NCBI GenBank assembly: GCA_017454855.1
Contig: JAFTCE010000023.1
Coordinates: forward strand, 1 to 64,000
Direction: 5' to 3'
DNA from: Desulfovibrio sp.
Lineage (GTDB): Bacteria; Desulfobacterota; Desulfovibrionia; Desulfovibrionales; Desulfovibrionaceae
DNA length: 64,000 bases
In this document: positions 36,704 through 46,992 of the stretch, in pieces
Layout of the letters: each line of letters opens with the position of its first letter
Position numbering within the stretch: the first letter of the stretch is position 1
Made by a program: the position numbers and the translations under genes
Notes under the pieces: model-generated
What the model was told of the DNA's origin: nothing
The model's input: the letters and a program-made list of their open reading frames with translations, nothing else
The model's database searches: none

Positions 36704-37201
36704 ATGTTCCAGGGGAAAGCAGTGATGACTACCCCAGTGCCTGTGCCAGACGCCATGGAAAAGCGTATCCGCATATTCTGCCATTACTATGGTATGGCGT
36801 GGCTTTGTCCGGTAGACAAGCGCGTCTTGCAAGACATTCTGACGGGCATGCTTGCGCAGGTATCAGCGTGTGCCGTTCCAGAAACTCCTGCTGCTGTTGA
36901 GCTTTTTCTCCTTGACGACGCACATTTGAGCAAGGCCAACAGGCAGTATATGCATTGTTGCGGCCCTACCAATGTCCTTTCTTTCCCTGGTGGGCATGGG
37001 GCGGTGGGGACTTTGCTTCTCTCACTGGATGCTCTGCGGCGCGAATGCCTTTTTTATGGCCAGGATGCGGGTGAGCATATGGTGCGTCTTCTGGCGCATG
37101 GCTTGGCCCATCTCTGCGGTCTGGAACACGGTGCAGCTATGAACGCATTGTGTGATCGTCTGCAGCGGCATGGCTTCGTGGTCTTGGCGTCAGCATGGTG
37201 A
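36704..37201 (+). CDS. ybeY: Endoribonuclease YbeY (16S rRNA maturation)
   Basis: 165 residues; a second ATG at 36725 could also be used. The metal-binding motif reads HGLAHLCGLEHG near the C-terminus, corresponding to HGxLHLxGYDH, with all three His present. NVLSFPGG is the other conserved segment. It processes rRNA 3' ends and aids ribosome quality control. It overlaps the next gene's start by 7 bases. Confidence 0.9.
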   Translation: MFQGKAVMTTPVPVPDAMEKRIRIFCHYYGMAWLCPVDKRVLQDILTGMLAQVSACAVPETPAAVELFLLDDAHLSKANRQYMHCCGPTNVLSFPGGHGAVGTLLLSLDALRRECLFYGQDAGEHMVRLLAHGLAHLCGLEHGAAMNALCDRLQRHGFVVLASAW

Positions 37202-38037
37202 AAGCGTTGAGAGGCAATGTCCAGAGAAACACAAGGGGAGTGTTGCAATTCATGAACAGGCCGAAGGCGTGTGCCTGTGCCATCGAGGTTCTGCCCAGCA
37301 TATGGCGTTTTGGAACGGTGACATCTTGTCTGGATACGGCGTTTCATCTTGCCGAGCGGCATATGCTTCCCCCTTGGGGGAGCGTTCAAGCGGTACAACA
37401 GAGTGCTGGGAGGGGACAATTACGACGTCAGTGGTATTCCCCACCTGGCAATATCTACGCTGCAGTGCGCTTGCCAGTTCATGATCCCTTTAACGGTTCA
37501 AAAGCTGCTCCGGTCGTTGGGATATTTATGGCTGAAGCCTTGTGTGCCGAGGGATGGGCAGTATCCCTCAAGTGGCCCAATGACCTTGTGTTTTGCCCCA
37601 AAGACAATGCGCCAGTCAAGGTAGGGGGCATTCTTCTGGAGGAGCGGCGCAACATTCTTCTTGCGGGTATCGGCATCAACGTGACATGGGCGCCGACGCT
37701 TGCAAACATGCGTGAGCAGACATCTCTAGGAGCGACATGTCTGGGCAGATGGCAGCGTTTCGGCGGTTTGCCTGTGCCTACGGCAGAAGAGTTGTGGCAA
37801 TGCCTTGTAACCCGACTATATTCGGCATATACTCATCTTGACGAGTGTAACAGGGATTGGGCGAAACGAGCCGAGGCAGTCTTGCTGTGGCGTGATCGGC
37901 AGGTGGAACTAGTTGATGAAACCGGCGTAATTCAAGGGCGTTTGATTGGCCTTGGAACTGGCGGCGGTATTCTTTTGGAGCGTGTCGGCCTGTGCGAAGA
38001 ATTCTTTCATGGCAGCCTGTATCTTTCTTCTCGGTGA
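37195..38037 (+). CDS. birA: Biotin-[acetyl-CoA-carboxylase/pyruvate carboxylase] ligase, without DNA-binding domain
   Basis: 280 residues from ATG 37195, overlapping the ybeY end; a later start at 37252 (MNRPKACACAIEV) is possible. The biotinyl-AMP motif is QSAGRGQLRRQWYSPPGN, followed by KWPNDL and GGILLEE. There is no helix-turn-helix at the N-terminus, so it should be a plain ligase and not a repressor. It attaches biotin to the Lys of biotin carriers. It stands 106 bp before pyruvate carboxylase, its probable substrate. Confidence 0.92.
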   Translation: MVKALRGNVQRNTRGVLQFMNRPKACACAIEVLPSIWRFGTVTSCLDTAFHLAERHMLPPWGSVQAVQQSAGRGQLRRQWYSPPGNIYAAVRLPVHDPFNGSKAAPVVGIFMAEALCAEGWAVSLKWPNDLVFCPKDNAPVKVGGILLEERRNILLAGIGINVTWAPTLANMREQTSLGATCLGRWQRFGGLPVPTAEELWQCLVTRLYSAYTHLDECNRDWAKRAEAVLLWRDRQVELVDETGVIQGRLIGLGTGGGILLERVGLCEEFFHGSLYLSSR

Positions 38038-38143
38038 ATATGGTATGTGATGAAGAGTAGGAAAAGACCACATTTGGATACGTCGAATACTTTTTCGCAA
38101 ACACCAGCGCACGTTCTGCGCTGACAGCAAAGGGCTGGTATTC

Positions 38144-41100
38144 ATGGCCAACAAAACATTTGCTGAAGTCCAGAAGTTTTTAAAAGGAAAAACTATTCTG
38201 GTTGCCAATAGAGGCATACCGGCCCGACGCATTTGTCGGTCCATTCGAGAAAGGTTTGACGCTGTGGCAGCCATGACCGCCACTGATGTCGATAAAACAG
38301 CTCCGGCAGCATCGGCTGCGCAAGAATTGCTCTTGCTGGGGCCGGAGCCGCGCGCCTACCTTGATATAGATCGAATCATAGACAAAGCCCGACAGCGGGG
38401 TGTGGTCGGCATTCATCCGGGCTGGGGCTTTGCCTCTGAAGATACCCGTTTCCCCGAACGCTGCAAGGCCGCTGGCCTTACCTTTATTGGAGCAACCGCT
38501 GAAGCCATGAATCTTTTGGGAAATAAGGTTCAGGCCAGAAGAGTTGCACACCAGATCGGCATACCGGTGGTGCCAGGATCAGATACAGCTGTTGATATTC
38601 CAACCGCACGCAAGCTCATCAATGAGATCGGCTTGCCCATTATGCTCAAGGCAGAGGGTGGAGGCGGAGGCCGCGGCATCTTCGCCATCCACAATGAGGC
38701 CGAGCTTGAGGATGCGTTCTTTAAGGCTTCCACTATGGCTCAGGCATCATTTGGCAATCCACGTCTTTTTGTGGAAAAATTTCTTTCCCATGTGCGGCAT
38801 ATAGAAATACAAGTCATTGCTGACATGTATGGCAATGTCTTTGCCTTTGATGAGCGCGACTGCAGTGTGCAGCGCAATCATCAGAAGCTTATCGAAATTA
38901 CCCCGTCACCATGGGTGGGTATGACCCGCAAATTGCGTGATCGCCTCAAGGATTACTCCCGTCGTCTGGTACGCGCCGTGGGCTATCATTCTCTCGCCAC
39001 CGTGGAGTTTTTGGTAACACCTGACGGCACTCCGTATCTTATTGAAGTGAACACGCGTTTACAGGTGGAGCATGGCGTTACCGAAAGTCGTTATGGCATC
39101 GACCTTGTGGAAGAGCAAATTGCCGTGGCTTTCGGCGCAGAGTTGCGCTACCGTGAAGACAACCTGCGACCTTCGTACTGGGCCATGCAGGTGCGCATCA
39201 ATTGCGAAAATCCCCAAGACAATTTTGCGCCCAATGCGGGGCTTATTTCGCGATATGTGTCGCCAGGTGGTCCCGGTGTGCGCTTGGATTCCAATATTTG
39301 TGCTGGGTATGAGTTTCCTGCGAATTATGATTCCGCTGGGGCTTTGCTCATATCCTATGCGCCCGATTGGGAAAAAGTACTTGCCATCATGGCCCGTGCC
39401 TTGAGCGAATATGCCATTGGCGGGATCAAGACAACCATACCTTTCTTTCGCCAGGTGCTGAAACATCCGCTCTTCCGCAAGGGGGATATTAATACTTGTT
39501 TCATTGCTGACCATCCCGAACTGATGGCCTATACAGATCTCGCTCCCGAAGGGGAACGCTTGGCAAAATTGGTGGCCGAAATTTCGGCCAAGGGCTACAA
39601 TCCCTTTGTCCAACTTGGAAAGTACCGTACAATTGATACTCCGGCTCTAGGGGAATTTGCCCCTGTGCTGCCGCCCATTGATTCCGCTACACGTCGCAAG
39701 GCTTCACCCTATCCGCAGGGAGATCGCAAGGCCATCCTCGATTATATTCGGGATTCCGGGTATGTTCATTTTACCGACACCACAACGCGTGACCAGACGC
39801 AGTCCAATTCAGGCAATCGTTTTCGTTTAGCAGAAGATCGGCTGCTCGGCCCGTATCTCGACAATGTTGGATTTTTTTCTTTGGAAAACGGTGGCGGCGC
39901 ACATTTTCATGTGGCCATGCTGGCAAATATGACGTATCCGTTTTCAGAGGCGCGGGAATGGAAAAATTTTGCCCCCAAGACGTTCAAACAGCTCTTGGTC
40001 CGCTCTACCAATGTCCTGGGCTACACGCCCCAGCCGCGCAATCTCATGCTCAAGACCGGAGAAATGATTTGCGATCACTACCATGTAGTGCGTTGTTTTG
40101 ATTTTCTCAATCATGTGGAGAACATGCGTCCCATTGCTGAGGTGGTCATGTCTCGCAAGGACGTCATCTTTCAGCCTGCCTTATCCCTGTCCTATGCCAA
40201 AGGTTTTGATGTAAAGCATTACCTTGACGTCACTGAGGCTATGCTGGGCATGGTGGCTGATGTCATGGGCGGTAGTCTTGAAGAAGCAGCGCGGAACATT
40301 ATTCTTGGATTGAAGGACATGGCTGGCGTCTGTCCGCCCCATTTTCTTACGGAACTTGTCACATCATTGCGCAAGGCATGGCCAGAATTGGTACTGCACT
40401 ATCACCGGCACTATACGGATGGGTTGTTTGTCCTGGCCTGCGGCGCTGCTGCCAAGGCCGGTGTACATATCGTTGACGCAGCGCTTGGGGCGTCCGTACG
40501 TTCCTATGGGCAGGGAGATGTCCTCGCTACCATGGCCTATATGGAAGAAGAACTGGGCCTTGTCTGTAAGTTGAACAAAGATGCCTTGCGTGATGCAAAT
40601 TTTGTGTGCAAGCAGATTATGCCGTATTACGATCGCTATTGCGGTACGTATTTTCGAGGTATTGACTATGACGTAACGCGTCATGGCATGCCAGGCGGCG
40701 CGACGTCTTCATCGCAAGAAGGCGCCATGAAACAAGGCTATATCCATCTTCTTCCCTATATGCTCAAATTTTTGGAAGGTACGCGTCAGATTGTACGTTA
40801 CCATGATGTGACTCCGGGATCCCAAATTACATGGAATACGGCTTTTTTGGCAGTCACGGGAGCCTGGAAGCGCGGCGGAGAAGAGGAAGTGCGTTATCTG
40901 CTGGAAGTCTTGAGTCACGCCACGCGCACGCCGGAGAACGAGTTGACGGAAGAAATGCGTCACGCACGCTTGAATATTTACCGCGATTGCAATGATGCCT
41001 TTCGCAATCTTCTCCTTGGCAAGTTTGGCAAGCTCCCCCTGGGGTTCCCGGCGGATTGGGTCTATCACAGTGCGTTCGGTTCGGACTGGAAAACAGCCAT

Positions 41101-41845
41101 TGCCAATCGTACGGAGACATCTCCTCTGGAGTCATTGCAAGACGTCAATTTTGCAGCTGAAGAAAAGGCATGTGCTGATATTTTAAAGCGCAAGCCAACT
41201 GATGAAGAGTTTGTTTTGTATCTCAATCATCCTGCAGATGCCTTGAAGACCATGCAGTTTCGTTCGCAATATGGGGATCCCAATAATTTGCCCTTGCACG
41301 TATGGTTTGAGGGCATGAAGGTTGGTCAAGATCTGTATTTCAATGACAGCAGTGGAAAACCGCACCATTTGCATTTGCTGGGCATCTCTCGTACCAATCC
41401 GGCTGGTGTCTCCGTCTGTCGCTATGTGCTGGATTCTGAGTTTCTCAATTGCGAAGTGCAGGTCGCGCAGCCAACAGGTGTTTTGAGCGCAGATGTTGTC
41501 ATGGCTGATCCTGCGGACAAGTATCAAGTGCCTGCCCCCAGCAATGGTGATTTATGGGTGATGTATGTGCATCCTGGCGACATCGTCAAGGCCGGAGAAG
41601 AATTGTTCAACGTGTCCATAATGAAGCAGGAAAAAGCGGTTCTGGCGCCTGTGGATGGCATTGTTAAGCGGGTACTCAAGACGGCGGATTTCAAGGAAAG
41701 TAAAAAAATGGTTTCAGTCAGGGAAGGAGAACTCATCGTGGAGTTGGCGCCAGTGCCGCGCGTTTGTCCCAACGAGGCATGCGGCCAGCCAATTGTCATG
41801 GAAAATACGGTGTTTTGTCCCCACTGCGGAACACGCATCGGGTGA
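38144..41845 (+). CDS. pyc: Pyruvate carboxylase with C-terminal zinc ribbon
   Basis: 1233 residues; AAAGGG before ATG. The N-terminal biotin carboxylase (about 1-480) has AEGGGGGRGIF and EVNTRLQVEHGVTE. The carboxyltransferase (about 540-1060) has the metal site and PGGATSSSQEGA. The biotinyl domain carries Lys1161 in VSIMKQEKAVLAP, where most relatives have AMKM. The last about 30 residues add an unusual Cys4 ribbon (CPNEAC...CPHCG). It carboxylates pyruvate to oxaloacetate using ATP and bicarbonate. It is flanked by its ligase and by PEP synthase, forming a pyruvate-to-C4/PEP module. Confidence 0.95.
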   Translation: MANKTFAEVQKFLKGKTILVANRGIPARRICRSIRERFDAVAAMTATDVDKTAPAASAAQELLLLGPEPRAYLDIDRIIDKARQRGVVGIHPGWGFASEDTRFPERCKAAGLTFIGATAEAMNLLGNKVQARRVAHQIGIPVVPGSDTAVDIPTARKLINEIGLPIMLKAEGGGGGRGIFAIHNEAELEDAFFKASTMAQASFGNPRLFVEKFLSHVRHIEIQVIADMYGNVFAFDERDCSVQRNHQKLIEITPSPWVGMTRKLRDRLKDYSRRLVRAVGYHSLATVEFLVTPDGTPYLIEVNTRLQVEHGVTESRYGIDLVEEQIAVAFGAELRYREDNLRPSYWAMQVRINCENPQDNFAPNAGLISRYVSPGGPGVRLDSNICAGYEFPANYDSAGALLISYAPDWEKVLAIMARALSEYAIGGIKTTIPFFRQVLKHPLFRKGDINTCFIADHPELMAYTDLAPEGERLAKLVAEISAKGYNPFVQLGKYRTIDTPALGEFAPVLPPIDSATRRKASPYPQGDRKAILDYIRDSGYVHFTDTTTRDQTQSNSGNRFRLAEDRLLGPYLDNVGFFSLENGGGAHFHVAMLANMTYPFSEAREWKNFAPKTFKQLLVRSTNVLGYTPQPRNLMLKTGEMICDHYHVVRCFDFLNHVENMRPIAEVVMSRKDVIFQPALSLSYAKGFDVKHYLDVTEAMLGMVADVMGGSLEEAARNIILGLKDMAGVCPPHFLTELVTSLRKAWPELVLHYHRHYTDGLFVLACGAAAKAGVHIVDAALGASVRSYGQGDVLATMAYMEEELGLVCKLNKDALRDANFVCKQIMPYYDRYCGTYFRGIDYDVTRHGMPGGATSSSQEGAMKQGYIHLLPYMLKFLEGTRQIVRYHDVTPGSQITWNTAFLAVTGAWKRGGEEEVRYLLEVLSHATRTPENELTEEMRHARLNIYRDCNDAFRNLLLGKFGKLPLGFPADWVYHSAFGSDWKTAIANRTETSPLESLQDVNFAAEEKACADILKRKPTDEEFVLYLNHPADALKTMQFRSQYGDPNNLPLHVWFEGMKVGQDLYFNDSSGKPHHLHLLGISRTNPAGVSVCRYVLDSEFLNCEVQVAQPTGVLSADVVMADPADKYQVPAPSNGDLWVMYVHPGDIVKAGEELFNVSIMKQEKAVLAPVDGIVKRVLKTADFKESKKMVSVREGELIVELAPVPRVCPNEACGQPIVMENTVFCPHCGTRIG

Positions 41846-42050
41846 AACGTCTCTCATCTGCTTGCGCAAAACCTCCAAATATTGAGGAGAAATTTTTTGG
41901 AACATCTTCAAATGTAGGCAAAAAATTTTATATAGCGCACATCTGAGCAAGCATTCAGAGATGCAGTCGACAGATGTTGTAGACAGTTTTCCGATGACGC
42001 GGTATATTTGCTCAAAGATAACGGTTTTGTTTCCCAACCCGGAGGAAAAC

Positions 42051-45000
42051 ATGACTCAAAGCCCAGCCCAACCTGAACAGGCTACGTCCCAGGATACCGC
42101 AACTGAAGCTCCAGAAACAAAGCTGGTGCTTACAGGAGCAGATATTGTTCAGATAGGTGCCGAAGCGGAATTGCTTGTCGGCGGTAAAAACTACAATACC
42201 GCTCTCATCAGTCAGATAGAGGGCATTCAGGCGCCCTATTTTCGCGCAATTTCATCGTTGGCGTTCCACCGCCTCATGGACGAAACCAAGGTCAAAGGCA
42301 GTATAGTACGCAGCGTAGTGAATCGAGAGTATGAACGCATAGACTGGAATGATCCAGAAATAAATCGCGATCCTGAATTTTTGCAAAAATTTGTTCGTCA
42401 GCTTGGCAAACAGGTGCATGAAGCGGCGGCAGACGATGGGGATCCGGCAAAAACAAAATTGCGTTCCTTTGTCAACACCGTTGTCGAGGGTTTTGCCACC
42501 TCGCCGGAAGGCATTGACCAGCTGCGCAAACGTTCCATCATGGTGCAGACTGCCATTCTCTCCGTCGATGTCCCGGAAGAAGTTGATGCCGCAGTGCGCA
42601 GCGCGTATCGGGCCATATGCAAGGACAATGGCGAGGACATGACACCCGTCGCTGTCCGTTCTTCTGCAGCGGGTGAAGATTCCCGGAAAAAGGCATTTGC
42701 CGGCTTGCAAGACACGTATTTGAACATGGTGGGCGAAGATAGTGTCGTTGAAGCCTATCATTGGGATTGTGCGTCTGCCTATAATTTGCGCTCCATGACG
42801 TACCGACGAGAAGCCATTCTGGATGCTTTGGCTAAGGCTGAAGAAACAGGCGATGAGAGCATTGCCGACAATGCCAAGAAAGAATGGGCCATTGAAAATA
42901 CGTCTCTTTCCGTCTGCATGATGCAGATGATCAATCCAGTCATCTCCGGAACGGCTTTTGCCGCTGATACAGCGACGGGCTGCCGCGGCACCGATCGCAA
43001 GGATCTCGTGAGCATTGACGCCAGCTACGGTTTGGGCGAAGCCGTCGTCGGTGGCAAGGTTACGCCAGACAAAATGTATGTGTTCAAGCGGGACGATGGC
43101 GGCGAGGTAGTCATCCGCCATATGGGCTGCAAGGACATGAAAATCGTCTATGATGAACGCGGGGGCACACGTGAAGTTCCGGTGCCGGAATTAGAAGCAC
43201 TGCGTTGGGCGCTTTCCTTGAGTCAGGCTGAACGCGTGGCAAATGGTGTGCGCGCTGTGAGCAAGGCCTACGGCGGCATTATCATGGATACGGAATTCTG
43301 TATTGATGCCAAGGATCGCCTATGGTTTGTGCAAGCTCGTCCTGAAACCCGCTGGAATGAGGAGCTGGATCTCCATCCCACGACTATCTTCATGCGTCGC
43401 CGTGAGGTGGATTCCAAGGCCGCTAAAAATGCCGAAGTACTCTTGGTGGGCAATGGCGCATCGCGCGGCGCCGGGCAGGGTACAGTGCGCTTTTTGCGCT
43501 CAGCCCTAGAAATGAACAGGGTTGGCAAGGGGGATGTACTTGCCGCAGAACGTACTGATCCGGATATGGTGCCCGGCATGCGTGTCGCTTCGGCCATCAT
43601 GGCTGATGTGGGCGGCGACACAAGCCATGCTGCCATTACCTCCCGTGAGTTAGGCATAGCCGCAGTCATCGGCATCCAGCATCTTGAGGTTTTGCGCGCC
43701 CTTGATGGTATGGAAGTGACGGTGGACGGCACACATGGCAGGGTGTATCGTGGTTTGTTGCCCTTGCATGAAGTTGGCGGTGAGATGGATGTGTCCAAGC
43801 TCCCTCTCACAAAAACCAAGGTCGGTTTGGTTTTGGCAGATGTGGGTCAGGCACTGTTCCTCTCGCGTCTGCGTCAGTACAAGCAATTTGAAGTAGGTCT
43901 CTTGCGAGCCGAGTTCATGCTTGGCAATATTGGTATCCATCCGCAGGCATTGGAAGCTTTTGACAATGGCGAGCTTGATAATGTCGTGCAAGCCAAGTTG
44001 AAAGAGTTGGAAGACCGCCTTTCCAAAATCCTTCGGGAACAAATGGCCGTGGGCCTTATCAATAACAACTTCAACCTGCGCGAATATGTTGGAGAAGTGA
44101 CAGGCCTGGCAGCCGAAGTTGAAGGACTTGCAGAAACAGCCAAGGAGCACAACGCTGAAGAACTCTTGTTGCAGCACCGCAAGATGCGTGAACTCGACAA
44201 CAAGATAGATAAGCATCTGGAACGGGCAACGCGCAGAATTGAAATCCTTAAAACTTCCAATGATTTGGCTGAACATGTCCGCATCATCATGGGATATGAC
44301 GATGAGCTTGCATTGCTGAATCCCCATGACCCAGAAGCCGGAAAGCGCGCTTCGGAAATAGAGGCCAGTGTCGATGCCCATGTTCGTGGCATCAAGGAAT
44401 TGCCCGTTGTTTCACGTGTCCTTGCAGAAATCAATCGCTTGCGTGAAGAAGTTGCCTTGCGTTCCGGTTTGAAAAAACAAATGGACGATGTGCGCAAATT
44501 GCCTGAAAAAATTCGTTCCATCATCAAATCGCGTGGCTTCCGCACAGGCAAAGAACACTATGTCCAAACCTTGGCACAAAATCTTGCCCTATTTGCCATG
44601 GCATTTTATGGCAAGCCCATTACCTACCGCACTACGGACTTCAAGAGTAACGAGTATCGCAACTTGCTCGGTGGCAACCTGTTTGAACAAGTGGAAGCCA
44701 ATCCCATGTTGGGATACCGTGGTGTATCGCGCAATATCAATGATTGGGAAATTGAGGCCTTCAAGCTGGCAAGGGGCATGTACGGCGGCTCCAATCTGCG
44801 CATGATGTTGCCTTTTGTGCGTACATTGGAAGAGGCACGCTCCATGCGTACCTATCTGGAACAGGTGCATAAGCTGAAGAGCGGTCAGGACGGTCTGAAG
44901 ATCATTCTCATGTGCGAGTTGCCGTCCAACACCATCCTGTCCAAGCAATTTATCGCAGAGTTCGATGGTTTCTCCATTGGTTCCAACGATATGACGCAAA

Positions 45001-45623
45001 TGGTTTTGGCTACAGACCGCGATAACGCACGTCTTTCGCACATATATGACGAAGAAGATCCGGCCGTGGTGTGGTCGATCCTTTCGAGTATTTTTACTGG
45101 TCAGAAATACGGGAAGAAGATCGGTTTTTGCGGTCAGGGTGTTTCCAACAGCGTCATTTTACGTGGTTTGGTGGCCATTGCGGGCATCACTTCAGCCTCT
45201 GTGGTGCCGGATACCTATTTCCAGACGGTGTTTGACATCGCTGCTGTGGAAGCTGAAAATCTTACAGCAGCAGACCTTGGTAAGTGGCTTGCGCAGCAAC
45301 ACCATAAGCGGCTTGCCGATCTTATGGATAAATCTGGCTATGGTCATATTTTGAAAAAATACACCGAACCGCAGGATATGCTGGAATGGTATGAAGGCGA
45401 GCTGCAAAGACTGCATGAACAGTTCAGGGAGCATCTTGATACGCCTAAGGAGTCTTTCTACCGGGCTGAGCTGCAGAACTTCCGTGCAACCTTCCACAAG
45501 CCGGTCATTTACGCAACGTGGAATTGGGAAGACACTGTTGAGGATGCCTTGCACCATGCAGGATTTGCGAATTTTGAAGAGCAGGCCGTAGCGATGGAGG
45601 AATCTCGAAGATTGAATGATTAA
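42051..45623 (+). CDS. ppsA: Phosphoenolpyruvate synthase, long form
   Basis: 1190 residues from ATG 42051 after GGAGG; the open frame starts at 41961 without a ribosome site. The N-terminal nucleotide-binding domain has AVRSSAAGEDSRKKAFAGLQ. The phospho-His526 lies in GGDTSHAAITSRELG. The C-terminal PEP-binding barrel has GSNDMTQMVLATDRDNARL and FCGQGVSNS. Between the last two parts lies a long helical insert (about 650-830; LAETAKEHNAEELLLQHRKM) that explains the size compared with about 790 residues in E. coli. It converts pyruvate and ATP to PEP, AMP and phosphate. Together with pyc it supports gluconeogenesis from pyruvate. Confidence 0.92.
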   Translation: MTQSPAQPEQATSQDTATEAPETKLVLTGADIVQIGAEAELLVGGKNYNTALISQIEGIQAPYFRAISSLAFHRLMDETKVKGSIVRSVVNREYERIDWNDPEINRDPEFLQKFVRQLGKQVHEAAADDGDPAKTKLRSFVNTVVEGFATSPEGIDQLRKRSIMVQTAILSVDVPEEVDAAVRSAYRAICKDNGEDMTPVAVRSSAAGEDSRKKAFAGLQDTYLNMVGEDSVVEAYHWDCASAYNLRSMTYRREAILDALAKAEETGDESIADNAKKEWAIENTSLSVCMMQMINPVISGTAFAADTATGCRGTDRKDLVSIDASYGLGEAVVGGKVTPDKMYVFKRDDGGEVVIRHMGCKDMKIVYDERGGTREVPVPELEALRWALSLSQAERVANGVRAVSKAYGGIIMDTEFCIDAKDRLWFVQARPETRWNEELDLHPTTIFMRRREVDSKAAKNAEVLLVGNGASRGAGQGTVRFLRSALEMNRVGKGDVLAAERTDPDMVPGMRVASAIMADVGGDTSHAAITSRELGIAAVIGIQHLEVLRALDGMEVTVDGTHGRVYRGLLPLHEVGGEMDVSKLPLTKTKVGLVLADVGQALFLSRLRQYKQFEVGLLRAEFMLGNIGIHPQALEAFDNGELDNVVQAKLKELEDRLSKILREQMAVGLINNNFNLREYVGEVTGLAAEVEGLAETAKEHNAEELLLQHRKMRELDNKIDKHLERATRRIEILKTSNDLAEHVRIIMGYDDELALLNPHDPEAGKRASEIEASVDAHVRGIKELPVVSRVLAEINRLREEVALRSGLKKQMDDVRKLPEKIRSIIKSRGFRTGKEHYVQTLAQNLALFAMAFYGKPITYRTTDFKSNEYRNLLGGNLFEQVEANPMLGYRGVSRNINDWEIEAFKLARGMYGGSNLRMMLPFVRTLEEARSMRTYLEQVHKLKSGQDGLKIILMCELPSNTILSKQFIAEFDGFSIGSNDMTQMVLATDRDNARLSHIYDEEDPAVVWSILSSIFTGQKYGKKIGFCGQGVSNSVILRGLVAIAGITSASVVPDTYFQTVFDIAAVEAENLTAADLGKWLAQQHHKRLADLMDKSGYGHILKKYTEPQDMLEWYEGELQRLHEQFREHLDTPKESFYRAELQNFRATFHKPVIYATWNWEDTVEDALHHAGFANFEEQAVAMEESRRLND

Positions 45624-45670
45624 GATATCTTGTGCGAGCATTCAAGCTCAGGCATTTTCGCACTAATGAT

Positions 45671-45702
45671 AAGGGAACCTTGTGGTATGACAAGGTTCCC
45701 TT
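45671..45702 (+). terminator. Intrinsic terminator after PEP synthase
   Basis: AAGGGAACCTTG-TGGTATGA-CAAGGTTCCCTT is a perfect 12-pair stem 48 bases after the stop, followed by ATGTTT. Confidence 0.85.
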
Positions 45703-45811
45703 ATGTTTCCCTATCGTGCATTCACACCGCGATCTTCACGGTGGAAAGATAAGGCGCATAACTTGGCATAGTCCGCCGTTAAGCTTGTGACAATGTTGAG
45801 CAGAACGCTCT

Positions 45812-46975
45812 TCAGCATTTGGCTGTCCGCAGGCGATCCAGCAAAAGAGCGCAGCCACAAATGGCAATGGAAACGGCTGTGCCGGTAAAAACACCACGAT
45901 AGCCAAAGCCCATATGGATGATCAGACCGCCAATGATCGGCGCCAGCATGCCACTAGCGTCAAAGGCGGTCATCATGATATTGGAGTTCAAGGAACGTGT
46001 GTCAACTGTGGATCGGTCATACACCATGGCAGCGAGGAGTGGGTAGAGTAGCCCCAGGCCAAGGCCATAGAGCATAGTGATGGGTATGAATGTCCATACC
46101 GGCGCCCATGCCAAGCCCAGCATGCAGCCGACTAACAAGGCGCTGCACAGCAGCGTCGTGCGATAGCGTGGCAGTTGGTCGAGCTTGCGGCTACATGTGA
46201 GGCGCACGGCGATAATGGTCAATGTATAGAGAGTGAAAAACCATGCCGGATGTGCGCCGGTGAGAGAGCATAAACCTTTCATAAAGAAGATCGCCTGCAC
46301 GGTCATCACGCTGAAGGTGAAGCAGGCAAGATAGATAAACAATAGACCGGAATGTCGTATTTGTTTCCAGAGGACGATTCCTGTGACGCCCCCGTGTTCC
46401 ACAGATGCCAGTTCGGGATTGCGCAGACGCGGAGCCAGGGGAATGAGCATAATGAGCGAAGGGAGAGCCAACAGCGATGTAGCGGCAAAAAGGTATGGCT
46501 CGCCACCGAGCAGGGGGAGAATATATTCACCTATGGCAGGGATAACGGAATAGGGTAAAAGCAGTGTCAAGGAAAAAATGGCGAAGCCGCGGGCGCTTTG
46601 TCCCTTGGGTATGCAAGAGACCAGAACGGCCACAGTGCAACAGGAAAATACAGCCAAGGCAATGCCTTGTGTCAGACGCAGCAAAAGCACCAGACCTATC
46701 AAATGTTTTCCGACCGTAAAAGGATACGCCAGCATGACTGCGCCAGAAACGATAATGGAGAGTGTTAAGGCCCAGAGTTTGCTGCGGCGCAGAAAGAAAA
46801 CACTTGTCAACGGACGGAAGAGCAAGACCATGAGGAACATGGCTGAGAGTAGGATGCCTCGCCAGTTGGAATCGACGGCCAAACTCTCTAGCCACTGCTC
46901 TAAACAGTAGAATACGGCAACAAAACTGTTGCAAAACATGGTGATGCAGAACAGCAGAATGAAGTCTCGTCTCAT
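45812..46975 (-). CDS. MFS-family transporter
   Basis: 387 residues and about 12 hydrophobic segments, which is the length and layout of major facilitator permeases. The loop between helices 2 and 3 carries RPLTSVFFLRRSKL, a degenerate form of the MFS loop motif, and TQGIALAVFSCCTVAV follows. The substrate cannot be told. It starts 17 bp after the PEP-utilising protein and is probably the last gene of the minus-strand set led by the sigma54-type activator. Confidence 0.85.
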   Translation of the reverse strand: MRRDFILLFCITMFCNSFVAVFYCLEQWLESLAVDSNWRGILLSAMFLMVLLFRPLTSVFFLRRSKLWALTLSIIVSGAVMLAYPFTVGKHLIGLVLLLRLTQGIALAVFSCCTVAVLVSCIPKGQSARGFAIFSLTLLLPYSVIPAIGEYILPLLGGEPYLFAATSLLALPSLIMLIPLAPRLRNPELASVEHGGVTGIVLWKQIRHSGLLFIYLACFTFSVMTVQAIFFMKGLCSLTGAHPAWFFTLYTLTIIAVRLTCSRKLDQLPRYRTTLLCSALLVGCMLGLAWAPVWTFIPITMLYGLGLGLLYPLLAAMVYDRSTVDTRSLNSNIMMTAFDASGMLAPIIGGLIIHMGFGYRGVFTGTAVSIAICGCALLLDRLRTAKC

Positions 46976-46992
46976 TATTGATTAGTTTATGC

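Noticed and set aside
42252..43121. Minus-strand frame of 289 residues opposite PEP synthase
   Set aside because: Shadow of a well-supported gene; no ribosome site and no domain.
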